From positions 1-64,000 of the forward strand of contig JAOUFN010000009.1 in NCBI GenBank assembly GCA_029858285.1: DNA of 64,000 nucleotides, read 5' to 3'. The notes beneath the pieces are model-generated. The model made no database searches and was not told where the DNA came from. It saw only the letters and a program-made list of their open reading frames with translations. Made by a program: the position numbers and the translations under genes. The first letter of the stretch is position 1; the number at the start of each line of letters is the position of its first letter. This document shows, piece by piece, positions 1-8,144 of the stretch. This DNA comes from Nitrospirota bacterium (GTDB lineage: Bacteria > Nitrospirota > JACRHL01).

Positions 1-268
1 ACCCCATCCGGACTGGGCCTCGCTGCCACAGGCTCAGGCGTGCGAAATCGAAGAACTCACACTAACATAAGGGTTGGATCTACCCTGGGGGGCAGGCCAT
101 TTCCGTCGCGGCTTGTCGCCCTGTTGTGGTGGCCACCGCCATGTTCAGTACTGAACCGGTCGCACCCCGCGCATGCGGGGGAAGACGAAACCAGACCATG
201 GTCTGTCCGAGATGTGGGGGGGGGCAGAAATCGGCGCCGGGGGGCAGGTCGGCCAGATCCGGGCGCGT

Positions 269-355
269 CAGGGTGCGGATCGCAGTCAGGTTGTCGCGGG
301 CTTTCTGCTTGGCTCCGCCGACGCCTATCTGGTCATCGGCGGTGATGCGGTAGTT
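269..355 (-). pseudogene. N-terminal fragment of N12-class DNA methylase/helicase
   Basis: About 29 codons on the minus strand read NYRITADDQIGVGGAKQK followed by ARDNLTAIRTL. This matches the conserved opening of the very large N12-class adenine methylase / SNF2-type helicase proteins found on mobile elements (their usual form is N-F/Y-R-I-T-D-x-D-R-L-G-x-G-G-x-K-x-K-x-R-D-N). After this point the frame stays open to about position 83 but no longer resembles the family, which normally runs beyond a thousand residues. No start codon is visible in front, and a run of G residues near 220-230 marks a possible junction. I read it as a decayed remnant lying just downstream of the TnpV-like gene. 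Confidence 0.55.
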
Positions 356-375
356 TACGCCTCGCTCTCGACGTT

Positions 376-648
376 CTATGGCGCCAGAAGAATCAGGTCG
401 TGGAGCACGATCTCCTCCGCTGTCCTCCGATCCTGCTCGATCCGATCTACTCGTTCGAAAAACGGCTTCGGAAGCGGGTTCTTCGCCTCCATATTGGCCA
501 TCATGTTGCTCATCATGTCGACGGCCTCTTCGCTCACTTCGTCCAGGTACTCCCGAAACTTCTGCTCCCCCTGAAGTTTCAGGTCGCGATACATCTCCGG
601 CAGGTATTTCTTCAGGTGTTCCTCGTGCATACGTCCGTACTTGTTCAT
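376..648 (-). CDS. TnpV-like transposon-encoded small protein
   Basis: This 90-residue protein starts at an ATG with GGAG placed about 9 bases upstream. Its N-terminus, KYGRMHEEHLKKYLPEMY, and its C-terminus, RTAEEIVLHDLIL, match the two ends of the TnpV family. That family consists of small proteins carried by transposons and conjugative elements, and its biochemical role is not established. The middle is rich in Glu and Met and is probably helical. It sits between a decayed IS3 transposase and an N12-methylase remnant, consistent with an old layered mobile region. The same frame stays open upstream into the transposase remnant, but the ribosome binding site fixes the start. It may still be functional even though its neighbours are broken. 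Confidence 0.6.
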   Translation of the reverse strand: MNKYGRMHEEHLKKYLPEMYRDLKLQGEQKFREYLDEVSEEAVDMMSNMMANMEAKNPLPKPFFERVDRIEQDRRTAEEIVLHDLILLAP

Positions 649-814
649 CGTTTTTCTCTCCGGCAGGGGTTCTCCTTTCAAGTTTAGCCGGTTTTTCCTC
701 CGGGTGCACCGTGGTGGAGGCCGAATGGGTGCGTGTGCCGGATACGGCCATACCGCACACCGGGGGAAAGAAGCGGTGGGGGCATCTGGCAGGCATGTAC
801 GTCCGATCCGAAAT

Positions 815-1142
815 CTGGCGCGACCGCAGAACTCCTTGCCGTTGTCGGTGCGGATCACCTGCGGCAGACTGCGGGCGGTGGCCAGCCGGTTGAGGATGCG
901 GGTGACGCCAAGGCCCCCGATTCCGCTGGCGGAGCTTCAGGTAGATCATGCCAGCCCCGTAACGCCGGTGCCGGTGGGCGAGTGCCACCACCGTCTCGCG
1001 CGAGGGCCGCATTGCGGTCCGGGCCCGGCCGGTAGCGCAGACTGCTGGCGCTCATACCCATGACCCGCAGGGCGTGGCGCTCGGAGAACTCTTGCCCGCA
1101 CATCTTCCGCACCACCTCGCGTCGAGCCGGTGCGGTCACCAC
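815..1142 (-). pseudogene. IS3-family transposase OrfB remnant (frameshifted, deleted)
   Basis: Pieces of an IS3-family (IS407-like) integrase-core transposase are spread over different frames. The N-terminal part, about 1142-1010, contains REVVRKMCGQEFSERHALRV and the SSLRYRP motif. A frame change follows near 1010, leading to ALAHRHRRYGAGMIYLKLRQ. Next comes a jump that removes about one hundred residues, leading to LGVTRILNRL and then VIRTDNGKEFCGRA, which contains the second catalytic Asp region of the DDE core. The end of the protein, including the catalytic Glu region, is gone. The gene cannot make an active transposase. Confidence 0.75.
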
Positions 1143-1399
1143 TTTTTTCGCAACACTTCGCGGGTCACCTCCCGTTCCAGCAGGGCCTCGGCCAGGAGCT
1201 TTTTGAGGCGGGTGTTCTCCGCCTCAAGGGCCTTCAGGCGTTTGGCGTCCGACACGTTCATGCCACCGAACTTGTTGCGCCAGAGGTAATAGCTCGCCTC
1301 CGAGAACCCGTGCCGCCGGCACAAGTCCTTTACCGGCATTCCGGCATCGGCCTCGCGCAAGAAACCGACGATCTGCTCTTCCGAAAACCGCTTCTTCAT
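1136..1399 (-). CDS. IS3-family transposase OrfA
   Basis: This protein of about 87 residues has a helix-turn-helix of the HTH_8 transposase type (MKKRFSEEQIVGFLREAD, then the DLCRRHGFSEASYYLWRNK recognition region). A leucine-rich coiled coil follows at about residues 52-80 (LKALEAENTRLKKLLAE). It ends in EVTREVLRKKW, as expected for OrfA of the IS407/IS1400 type. The ATG is preceded by AAGGAG at 7 bases. In intact elements OrfA and OrfB are joined by a programmed -1 frameshift, and the 7-base overlap with the OrfB frame here fits. OrfA itself looks intact, but OrfB is broken. Confidence 0.85.
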   Translation of the reverse strand: MKKRFSEEQIVGFLREADAGMPVKDLCRRHGFSEASYYLWRNKFGGMNVSDAKRLKALEAENTRLKKLLAEALLEREVTREVLRKKW

Positions 1400-1479
1400 G
1401 TCCAATCTCCTTCTGGTTCAGGGATTGGACTCTAAATCGGGGCGCTACTGAAAGAGGGGGAGACGTCGCCTCGGGCTGT

Positions 1480-1580
1480 AGCAACCGGTTGAAGTAATAC
1501 TCGGCCGGGGTCATGCGGTCAAGGGCCAAGGGGGGACGGCGTTGGGTGCAGAACCGCCAGGCAGCGTCCGGCGGATACAT
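1480..1580 (-). pseudogene. C-terminal fragment of a second transposase
   Basis: On the minus strand the segment FCTQRRPPLALDRMTPAEYY resembles the extreme C-terminus of IS3/IS481-family transposases, where the usual form is N-x-x-R-P-H-x-A-L-x-x-x-T-P-A-E. It lies upstream of the orfA of the other copy, so two related elements may once have sat in tandem, or the OrfB tail was relocated by recombination. The rest of 1406-1626 contains only the IS leader and unassigned sequence. Confidence 0.45.
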
Positions 1581-1626
1581 TGGCCTCTTGACGGGGAAGC
1601 TTACGCTGGCCCCTCCCGATACGTGC

Positions 1627-2034
1627 CTACCCCCACATTACGCCGCTCCCGGTGATGCGCGGCACCGGCAGGCCGTCCATGCGCACCCAGCACCACGGGC
1701 ACATTACCGCCGTCCCGGCCACCCCCCACGGTACCGCTCCGCAGCCTTCACACAAAAGCGGCTGATTCCACCCTTGCGGCACGGTACCGCTCCGCATGGC
1801 CTGCGTTGCCCCCCGCGCCAGCCGGTCGGCGACCTGGGCCGCTGGGTCGGGGGCCGGGTCATTCGCCGCCACCCCTTGCAGGTGGGTCAGTAGTTCCGGC
1901 TTGCGGTCCCGGACCACCGGCGTCCACTTGGCCACCGCATCGGGGGAACCCTTCAACTGGATCGTCCCCTGTGTGGTCAGGAACACGTGTACCCCATCCG
2001 CCCGCACCCGTTCGATGACGATTTTGGGTGTCAT
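1627..2034 (-). CDS. TubC docking-like protein with C-terminal zinc-ribbon motif
   Basis: The protein has 135 residues. The first 55 resemble the TubC N-terminal docking domain: an alternating hydrophobic strand region (VFLTTQGTIQLKGSPDA) and a helix ending in RKPELLTHLQG. This domain is often found in short proteins next to element-borne primase/helicases, where its role is not established. The C-terminal part has two Cys pairs, CEGCG and CPWC, about 17 residues apart, suggesting a small zinc ribbon. The start ATG overlaps the stop of the upstream RepA-like ATPase by 4 bases, so the two are translationally coupled. A role in element replication is inferred only from this coupling. Confidence 0.6.
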   Translation of the reverse strand: MTPKIVIERVRADGVHVFLTTQGTIQLKGSPDAVAKWTPVVRDRKPELLTHLQGVAANDPAPDPAAQVADRLARGATQAMRSGTVPQGWNQPLLCEGCGAVPWGVAGTAVMCPWCWVRMDGLPVPRITGSGVMWG

Positions 2035-3608
2035 ATCTCCACCACCTCCTCGGCCCGAAGGTGCTCAACTGTTGCGAAGGTGCCCAACACTTTTTGTTGG
2101 GCATCTTCGGTGTTTTTGAGCATCTTCGGGCTGTCGGGGTTTTCCTGTGTGGCCTCTTGTCCTGGAATCCGCCAAATCCACCCGGCCCTCATTCCACACT
2201 TTTCCGCCCGGATCCCGAGTTCTTCCTTCGCCCGTCGAATCGTCGCCCAGGAAAGACCCGCCCCGGATGCTTCAGAACGCACCTCCTTCGGTGACATCGG
2301 GCCTGAGGCCAGAAGATCCTCCAGAAACGCCTTGGCTGCCTTCAGCGCACCACTCGCACCGGTATCATTCGGAGCCTCCGCCTCGGCCAAAAGGTCGCGG
2401 GCCGTGCCTGCCAGCGCCTCGCCCCACAGCACGCGCGACGTGGTCACTCCCGGAAAGTCGGCCAGTTCCCGTTGCACCAGCTCATAGGCAAATCCGCCTG
2501 TATCCGGACCGATGTTGGATTTCGCCCGCACCAACAGTCGCGCCGGGCCACTTTCATCAGCCGCCTGCCGCCGTACCGCCACCATCACCACCCGAGCCAC
2601 GGCGCCGAAAGCCAGCGAGCCGGTAAGCCGCTCCACGGGATCACGACCGCCGGTTCCCTTCGTGAAGTGGGTGATGCCCAACACCGCGCACCGCGTGGCA
2701 GCGGCAAGATCGGCAAGCGGCTGAAGCCCCCGCCGGACTTCGGCATTCTTGTGACTGTCCCCGGCGATCGCCGACACGATCGGGTCCACGATCAGCAGCC
2801 GGATGTTGCCGATCTCGTCCAGCCGGAGGCGGAGTGCTTCCACGTCGCTGGCCGGGTCGAAAGAGCGCCGGTCGGCCCCCTCCCGAACAGTGGCGATGAG
2901 GTGTACCCGATCAAGGTCGGCCCCGGCCAAGGTGAGACGGGGGACCAGCGTGTCCGCCGGGTCGTCCTCGCCGGACCAGATCGCCACGGCACCCCGCGCG
3001 GCGGCGGTCCCATCCGGCCATCGGCCCCCGGTGGAAATGGCGGCGGCCAGCGCCAGCGCTAGCGTCGTTTTTCCTGTGCCAGGCGCCCCGCCCAGGACGT
3101 GCATCTTGCCTGCCGCGAGCCAACCATCCCAAAACCACTCAATGGGTTCAGGCCGAATGCCGCTTGCCTGGAGCAGTTCGACCGTCGGGGTGGGATCGGA
3201 TACTTCGCTCTCCCGGAGCAGGGCCTTCCATCGGTCCGCAGTGCCTCCGGCTGCAAGCCACTCGGACGTGTTCCCGGCTACAAACGGAAAGTCGGGCGCG
3301 GGTGGCAGTTTCAGCGATCGCACCGTCCCGGCCCCGGCCGCTCTCACAGCTTCTTCGACGCTGCTCCAGAAAGCCGCACTCTTCTCCCGATTTACCGATT
3401 CGGGCACCAACACGACGGATTTTCGCCGGATCGGGGACATGTCCACGTCGCGTGGATCAATCATAGGTTGCCCAACATGCGCGCCGCAGAGGCCCGCTGT
3501 GTGCGCGGCATCGGCGGACTCGGCATCCGAGTGGAAAACAACCGGAGAAATGCCTGCCTTGATGCGCTCGACGCCGTGAAGCGGGGGGCCCGCATGAGCC
3601 CTGGACAT
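2031..3608 (-). CDS. RepA-like AAA ATPase with degenerate Toprim-like N-terminus
   Basis: This 525-residue protein has a RecA/RepA-type ATPase core (AAA_25-like). The Walker A motif is GGAPGTGKTTLA at about residue 170, followed by WSGEDDPADTLVPR and a Walker B-like LLIVDP near residue 270; ITHFTKG is the sensor region. The first 140 residues resemble the Toprim half of element primase/helicases (VVLVPESVN, then an EWLAAGG motif), but the acidic Toprim residues are not clear. The C-terminal 90 residues look like a winged helix (SPKEVRSEASGAGLSWATIR). The ATG at 3608 lies one base after the alpA stop and has AAGGCGG upstream, which is why I chose it over a longer frame. It is probably the replicative helicase/initiator of the element. 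Confidence 0.8.
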   Translation of the reverse strand: MSRAHAGPPLHGVERIKAGISPVVFHSDAESADAAHTAGLCGAHVGQPMIDPRDVDMSPIRRKSVVLVPESVNREKSAAFWSSVEEAVRAAGAGTVRSLKLPPAPDFPFVAGNTSEWLAAGGTADRWKALLRESEVSDPTPTVELLQASGIRPEPIEWFWDGWLAAGKMHVLGGAPGTGKTTLALALAAAISTGGRWPDGTAAARGAVAIWSGEDDPADTLVPRLTLAGADLDRVHLIATVREGADRRSFDPASDVEALRLRLDEIGNIRLLIVDPIVSAIAGDSHKNAEVRRGLQPLADLAAATRCAVLGITHFTKGTGGRDPVERLTGSLAFGAVARVVMVAVRRQAADESGPARLLVRAKSNIGPDTGGFAYELVQRELADFPGVTTSRVLWGEALAGTARDLLAEAEAPNDTGASGALKAAKAFLEDLLASGPMSPKEVRSEASGAGLSWATIRRAKEELGIRAEKCGMRAGWIWRIPGQEATQENPDSPKMLKNTEDAQQKVLGTFATVEHLRAEEVVEI

Positions 3609-3609
3609 G

Positions 3610-3810
3610 TTACCGCCTTCCCGTCGGACGGGACGCGGCAATACGCTGGTCGATCCACGACTGGATATCGCCCTCCAGCCAGCCAACTGACCGTGGGCCT
3701 AAGCCAACGGGGGCCGGAAATTCATTTCGACTGATGTAGTTGTAGAGGGTGGATCGGGAGAGTCCGGTAAGATTTTTGACCTCTGGCAATCGGAGAATAC
3801 GCTGGACCAT
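3610..3810 (-). CDS. AlpA-family transcriptional regulator
   Basis: This 66-residue MerR-like winged helix protein has the AlpA signature: ILRLPEVKNLTGLSRSTLYN for the DNA-binding helices, then FPAPVGLGPRSVGWLEGDI for the wing. AlpA proteins control integrase or excision genes of P4-type elements and can double as excisionases. The start is supported by an excellent AGGAGG seven bases before the ATG. It lies one base upstream of the RepA-like gene, so it is the first well-defined gene of a tightly packed three-gene operon. Confidence 0.9.
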   Translation of the reverse strand: MVQRILRLPEVKNLTGLSRSTLYNYISRNEFPAPVGLGPRSVGWLEGDIQSWIDQRIAASRPTGRR

Positions 3811-3888
3811 GTTCGCCTCCTTGGAATGGCATTGTCTGGCGGCATGATCACCTTTCCGATTTTTGTCCCCTGGGGGAAAATGTGCCCG

Positions 3889-4587
3889 TCAGGACATGTT
3901 TTCTCCCGAAGAGGGAAACAGCCTGGCCAACGCCTCCCCCTTAGGGTGCGCTTCCCCCACACTGTCGAGTGCCGTGGATACGAAGTCGAGCTTGAATTCC
4001 CGCCGTCGGGGGGGGCTTTTCTCCCCCAACGCTGGATCCACATCGGACTCCAGTAGCGTGGAATCAAAAAAACGGTCGAAAACGCGACACAGCCCGGCCA
4101 CCAGGGATTTCAGCACCAGTTTCGGAGGCCTTCCCCGGCTTTCAACCTCCGCAACCGAAGCACGAGCCTTTCGGCAGGCTGGCAACATATATTTGGACAG
4201 ATCCTGAGCCATAACATCGAGGCTCCTCCACTCCTCCCTCCGTAAGGTGCATAAACGGCTCAACTGGAGGTTCACCTGGGATTTCGACATTGAGTCGAGA
4301 TCCTTCCTGATCCAGTGCACCACGCACTTGATCGCATCCTCAAACTCCTTGATTGCAGCGACCATCTGGCTCGGGCGAGGGGCATTCTCCAAGGCACGAA
4401 ATATCTCGACGTTCGCCGTCAACGCCGTACAGACGGCGTCCATCATCTCCTGGAACCGATCGTCCTCCTCGCCCACCCCCAAACAGTCTCCCAAGGTCTC
4501 TGCCACTTCTGCGGAGAGGACAAGCTGCGGGGCCACATAGCCGCTCCGCCAGCCCCGCTTCGGTTTTGCTCGTGTTTTTTTTGGCAT
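3889..4587 (-). CDS. Uncharacterised element protein
   Basis: This protein of about 232 residues is of a family I do not recognise. It begins with a very basic segment (PKKTRAKPKRGWR) suggestive of nucleic-acid contact. The middle is mostly helical and acidic, with several Cys residues and paired Arg residues (CTLRREEWRSLDVMAQDLSK), and the C-terminal third has further basic patches. No membrane segment or signal peptide is seen. The ATG at 4587 with AAAGGCGAG upstream is preferred over an in-frame start 19 codons further up. It lies 78 bases upstream of alpA on the same strand and may head the replication operon. Function is unknown. Confidence 0.6.
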   Translation of the reverse strand: MPKKTRAKPKRGWRSGYVAPQLVLSAEVAETLGDCLGVGEEDDRFQEMMDAVCTALTANVEIFRALENAPRPSQMVAAIKEFEDAIKCVVHWIRKDLDSMSKSQVNLQLSRLCTLRREEWRSLDVMAQDLSKYMLPACRKARASVAEVESRGRPPKLVLKSLVAGLCRVFDRFFDSTLLESDVDPALGEKSPPRRREFKLDFVSTALDSVGEAHPKGEALARLFPSSGENMS

Positions 4588-4904
4588 GGATACTCGCCTT
4601 TCCCACCCTAGGAAGCGCCCCCTCAGGATTGCTCCGGCTTGCATGTGATTGAGATATGACCCTTCGTTGCGTCGTATGTTCTCGAGGGTGGGATCGGCAA
4701 GATCACACGCCCACGATTGGATTTCGCCAGCGAATTCGGGACGGGAGGGTCACGAAATCGGCACGACCGGCGTTCCGGCTACGGCCCGCCCCATGACACT
4801 GCGCATCTTGCTGATTTAACAGCATTCATTGTCCGGATTCTTCCCGAAATCTCCTTTCGGATAATCGTCAAGAATCGTCAGGCGCCCCCCCAAACACGAT
4901 CGTG
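4588..4904. other. Gene-free stretch between integrase and element operon
   Basis: These 317 bases carry no convincing reading frame. A short hairpin CCGAAA-TCTC-CTTTCGG lies near 4847-4863, and a doubled ATCGTCA at about 4866-4880 sits just behind the integrase stop. They may serve termination, but no T-tract follows. The right half of this spacer must also hold the promoter of the 3889-4587 gene; I see no clear -35/-10 pair. Confidence 0.4.
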
Positions 4905-6173
4905 TCACGCCGTCCGACCGGGGAACCTGAGCACCTTGGCACCGGCCTTGAGTTCGTCCAGGTAGTCCGCCCAGCGCTGCATCATCTCGCGGCGCTCCGG
5001 CAGGTGGGATGTCCGGTTGTACGCCCGGCCCAAGGGGTCGCGCACGGCATGCGCAAGCTGGTGCTCGATGATGTCCGGGCGCACCCCCAACACCTCGTCC
5101 AGCACGGTACGGGCCATGGCCCGGAAGCCGTGCGGGGTCATTTCGTCATTGGTGTACCCCATGCGCCGCAACGCCACCAGCATGGCGTTGTTGCTGAGGG
5201 CCTTTTCCGGGGTGCGGCCACCGGGGAACACGAACCGCCCTCCGCCGCTCAAGGGGTGAAGCTCCCGCAGAATATCCACGGCCTGCCGCGCCAGCGGCAC
5301 CAGATGCGGCTCCCGCAGTTTCATGCGCACGGCGGGAATGCTCCACGTGGCTGCATCCAGATCGAACTCGGACCATTCGGCAAGGCGCAGTTCACCGGGG
5401 CGCACGAACACCAGCGGGGCCAGTTTGAGGGCGGCACGCACCGGGTAGAACCCACGGTAGGCGTCAATGGCCCGCAACAATACCGCGATTTCCTTGGGGT
5501 CGGTGATGGCGGCCAGGTGGGTTTTCCGGGCCGGTGGCAACGCCCCGCGCAGATCGGCGGACGGGTCGCGGCTTCCCCTGCCGGTGGCGATGGCAAACCG
5601 GAACACCTGCCCGCAGTTCTGCTTGGCCCGGTGCGCCGTGTCCACCGCCCCCCGCTCCTCGATGCGCCGCAACACGGCAAGCAGTTCCGGCGCGCTGATT
5701 TCGTTCACCGGACGGGTGCCCAGCCAGGGGAAAATATCCCGCTCGAAGCGGCGGATGATCTTCTCGCTGTGGGAAGGCGCCAGACCGGAGCAGTGCCGCC
5801 CAAACCACTCGCGGGCCACCTCTTCAAAGCTGTCCTCAAGGGGCAGCCCCTGTTCGATGCGGCGCTTCACATCGAGTAACTGGGCCTGTTGGGCCTTGGC
5901 CTCCTTGCGCACATCGCTGGGGTCGGTACCCGCCGCCACCTGAGCCCGCGCCTCATCCGCCTGTGCCCGCGCCGCCTTCAGACCGGTGTCAGGGTAGGTG
6001 CCCATGGAAAGGGTCTTGCGCCGCCCGCCGATGGAATAGTCGAAGCGCCACCACTTGGCGCCGTCGGGGCGGATCAGCAGATAGAGGCCGTCACCATCGG
6101 GCATCCGCCAGGGGGACGGCCTGGATTTGGCATTGCGGATGGTCGTGTCCGCCGGGATCAGATATCTGGCCAC
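4905..6173 (-). CDS. int: P4-type tyrosine recombinase (integrase)
   Basis: This 422-residue site-specific recombinase inserts and excises the element at ssrA. The N-terminal DUF4102-type arm-binding domain covers about residues 1-90 (GLYLLIRPDGAKWWRFDY, then KTLSMGTYPDTGLKAAR). The core-binding SAM-like domain is near 115-220, and the catalytic domain follows. The conserved residues are visible: Arg in VRPGELRLAEW, His-x-x-Arg in TPHGFRAMA, His in IEHQLAH, and the nucleophile Tyr in AYNRTSHLPERR. The frame is open 225 bases further up, but the GTG at 6173 has AGGAGG six bases before it and gives the family's normal length. It sits 184 bases from the tmRNA 3' end. It looks intact. Confidence 0.95.
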   Translation of the reverse strand: MARYLIPADTTIRNAKSRPSPWRMPDGDGLYLLIRPDGAKWWRFDYSIGGRRKTLSMGTYPDTGLKAARAQADEARAQVAAGTDPSDVRKEAKAQQAQLLDVKRRIEQGLPLEDSFEEVAREWFGRHCSGLAPSHSEKIIRRFERDIFPWLGTRPVNEISAPELLAVLRRIEERGAVDTAHRAKQNCGQVFRFAIATGRGSRDPSADLRGALPPARKTHLAAITDPKEIAVLLRAIDAYRGFYPVRAALKLAPLVFVRPGELRLAEWSEFDLDAATWSIPAVRMKLREPHLVPLARQAVDILRELHPLSGGGRFVFPGGRTPEKALSNNAMLVALRRMGYTNDEMTPHGFRAMARTVLDEVLGVRPDIIEHQLAHAVRDPLGRAYNRTSHLPERREMMQRWADYLDELKAGAKVLRFPGRTA

Positions 6174-6185
6174 CGTGCGCCTCCT

Positions 6186-6274
6186 GCAGTAACTTTGCTT
6201 TGCAGTAACCCGGAAAAGCCCTGTTACTGCCAAAGTTACTGCAAAAACCCCCGGATGTCCATGGCTGTTACTGT
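6186..6274. repeat. Cluster of five GTTACTG repeats upstream of int
   Basis: The heptamer GTTACTG occurs five times in about 90 bases. Two copies are inverted (AGTAAC at 6189-6194 and 6205-6210) and three are direct (GTTACT at 6224-6229, 6236-6241 and 6268-6273). Several copies share the longer form GTTACTGCAAA. The cluster lies between the integrase start and the attachment site, where arm-type integrase sites or AlpA/excisionase operators are expected. The binding protein is inferred, not shown. Confidence 0.7.
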
Positions 6275-6288
6275 ACGGGCCTGGACAC

Positions 6289-6323
6289 AAAAAACCCCCG
6301 GAACCGTGAGATTCCGAGGGGTT
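6289..6323 (-). terminator. Rho-independent terminator downstream of ssrA
   Basis: Read on the minus strand, CCCCTCGGAA pairs with TTCCGGGGG (one bulge, one G-U) around a short loop and is followed directly by six T residues. It lies just past the tmRNA 3' end but on the element side of the presumed attachment site, so the element may have supplied a terminator to the gene it interrupts. It also insulates int from tmRNA transcription. Confidence 0.7.
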
Positions 6324-6354
6324 ATGGACTTTCCGGGAGGTTCCCGGATTCGTT

Positions 6355-6740
<386 letters not shown>

Positions 6741-6874
6741 AAATTCGTGTGAATCGGGCAGCCCAAGGCCGGTCGGGCGGAAACCGGCCCTGTCAAAGAG
6801 CCGTTCCAACCCGCTCATCGTAGCATGTCCGGGAGATATTCGCCCGAATTGTGGCGGGTTAGCCGTGTATCTGG

Positions 6875-7453
6875 TCAGTGTGAGGCGCTGACCATGCCGG
6901 CCGCGAGGGCGCTCATCATCGATTGGCGTGCCAGCAGGGGATCCAGTTCGAAGGAATCCATCGCTGGAATCGGGTGTAGCCGGGTGGCCAGGCGCGCCAA
7001 TTTGTGGTGCAGGTGAGATTCCGCCAGGCGCACGATACGGTTGTATTCCAGTCGCAGACGAGCCACATGGTTCTCTGATTTGGAAAGTTTTTCGGCCACC
7101 TGGACGAAGTCGGCGTGGCGTTCCATGGAATGTTGTGCTTCCATGGTCAACAGCAGACGCGCCAGCGCCCAGGACAGATCGGCCTCGGCAGCTACCCGGT
7201 CACCCACGGTGCGGGCATTCATGGCTTGCATCCGGCAGGTGGTTACCGCGCCCACCACCGGATCCCGCCAGGGAATGTACTGGGTTGCGATGGTGACCAG
7301 CCGTGTTGCCAGCGTATGCCGTTCACGCAGTTCCGCCTCCAGCTTGCGCCAGGCTTCGTCGCGCTGGGAGTGCAGGCGGGTGAGGTAGGCCACCTCCCAC
7401 GCGATCACCAACAGCGTCAACAGGACCAATGACAGGATTGCCACGACCGGCAT
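6875..7453 (-). CDS. LemA-like membrane protein, copy 1
   Basis: This 192-residue protein has one N-terminal membrane helix (about residues 3-22, VAILSLVLLTLLVIAWEVAY) followed by long helices. The family signature is seen in DLSWALARLLLTMEAQ, then a KSENHVARLRLEYNRIVR segment and a C-terminal FELDP, which correspond to the LemA pattern L-x-x-x-L-x-x-L-L-x-x-x-E, E-N-x-I-x-x-x-R-x-x-Y-N and F. The sequence is diverged from ordinary LemA in the first half. GAGG lies 9 bases upstream of the ATG. It follows the second LemA-like gene by 58 bases on the same strand and is probably co-transcribed with it. LemA function is poorly understood. Confidence 0.75.
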   Translation of the reverse strand: MPVVAILSLVLLTLLVIAWEVAYLTRLHSQRDEAWRKLEAELRERHTLATRLVTIATQYIPWRDPVVGAVTTCRMQAMNARTVGDRVAAEADLSWALARLLLTMEAQHSMERHADFVQVAEKLSKSENHVARLRLEYNRIVRLAESHLHHKLARLATRLHPIPAMDSFELDPLLARQSMMSALAAGMVSASH

Positions 7454-7511
7454 TGCAGTATCCTCATGCCTACGCTCCCGGTGGGGAGTGGGGCAAAAAA
7501 AAGCGAATCTC

Positions 7512-8144
7512 CTACACGTTGAACGCTACCGAGGCAATGTGCGGCAATTGCCGCCGGGTCATCACCTCCGTGCCTGCTGTGGCCCGGGGCGTGAGCATTG
7601 CCATCATGGCTTCCCGCGCCACTTTTGGATCCAGTTCGAAGGGCTGTCCCGCGACCAGGTGCAGCAGGTGAGTGAAGGGCCGCAGGGCGGGCCCGTTCAA
7701 AAAATCTTCCAGGTCTTCCACCCGACGGTTGTAATCGTTGCGACCTTGGGTAGCTATGTTTTCCGCCGTGCCCAACTGACTCAACAGAGTGTCAAAACGT
7801 GGGTCGCGGAGCAGATCCTCGTGCTCCTGAGCGGCCAGCAGCAGGCGGGCCAGAGCCCAGCACAAGTCGGTTTCGGTCTTGGTGCGGGCCAGCACGGTGC
7901 GGGCCTGCATGGCATAGGAACGCGACAGGGCCACGGCTTCAATCAGCGACTTTTCCAGCGGCATGTAGCCAGAGCTTACGCGCATCAGTTCCAGTGTCAG
8001 TTCCTGGCGATCGTGCAGCGCCGCCGACAGGCGGGCCAGTGCCAACTCCCGGGCTGCCTGCAGGCGGTCCAGCTTCAGGTACACGGTTACGCCCCAGACA
8101 AATCCCACCACAATGGTCGCCGGAATCAATAACCAAATCGTCAT
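7512..8144 (-). CDS. LemA-like membrane protein, copy 2
   Basis: This 210-residue protein has the same architecture as the downstream gene. It has a single N-terminal membrane helix (about 4-22), an elongated helical domain with DLCWALARLLLAAQEHEDLL, then GTAENIATQGRNDYNRRVED and a PFELDP close to residue 170. A C-terminal tail of about 35 residues is absent from copy 1. The two proteins are clearly paralogous and probably arose by tandem duplication, then diverged. GAGGGG precedes the ATG. It is the first gene of the pair and diverges from the CPBP protease gene across about 240 bases that should hold both promoters. Confidence 0.75.
   Translation of the reverse strand: MTIWLLIPATIVVGFVWGVTVYLKLDRLQAARELALARLSAALHDRQELTLELMRVSSGYMPLEKSLIEAVALSRSYAMQARTVLARTKTETDLCWALARLLLAAQEHEDLLRDPRFDTLLSQLGTAENIATQGRNDYNRRVEDLEDFLNGPALRPFTHLLHLVAGQPFELDPKVAREAMMAMLTPRATAGTEVMTRRQLPHIASVAFNV

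Larger units (their letters stand above)
815..1440 (-). mobile_element. Decayed IS3-family insertion sequence
   Basis: The element contains an intact orfA and a broken orfB. The leader directly upstream of orfA (about 1400-1440, reading TTTAGAGTCCAATCC on the minus strand) resembles the left end of IS407-type elements. I could not identify matching terminal inverted repeats, and the right boundary is only approximate because the end of orfB is missing. The copy is not autonomous. Confidence 0.6.
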
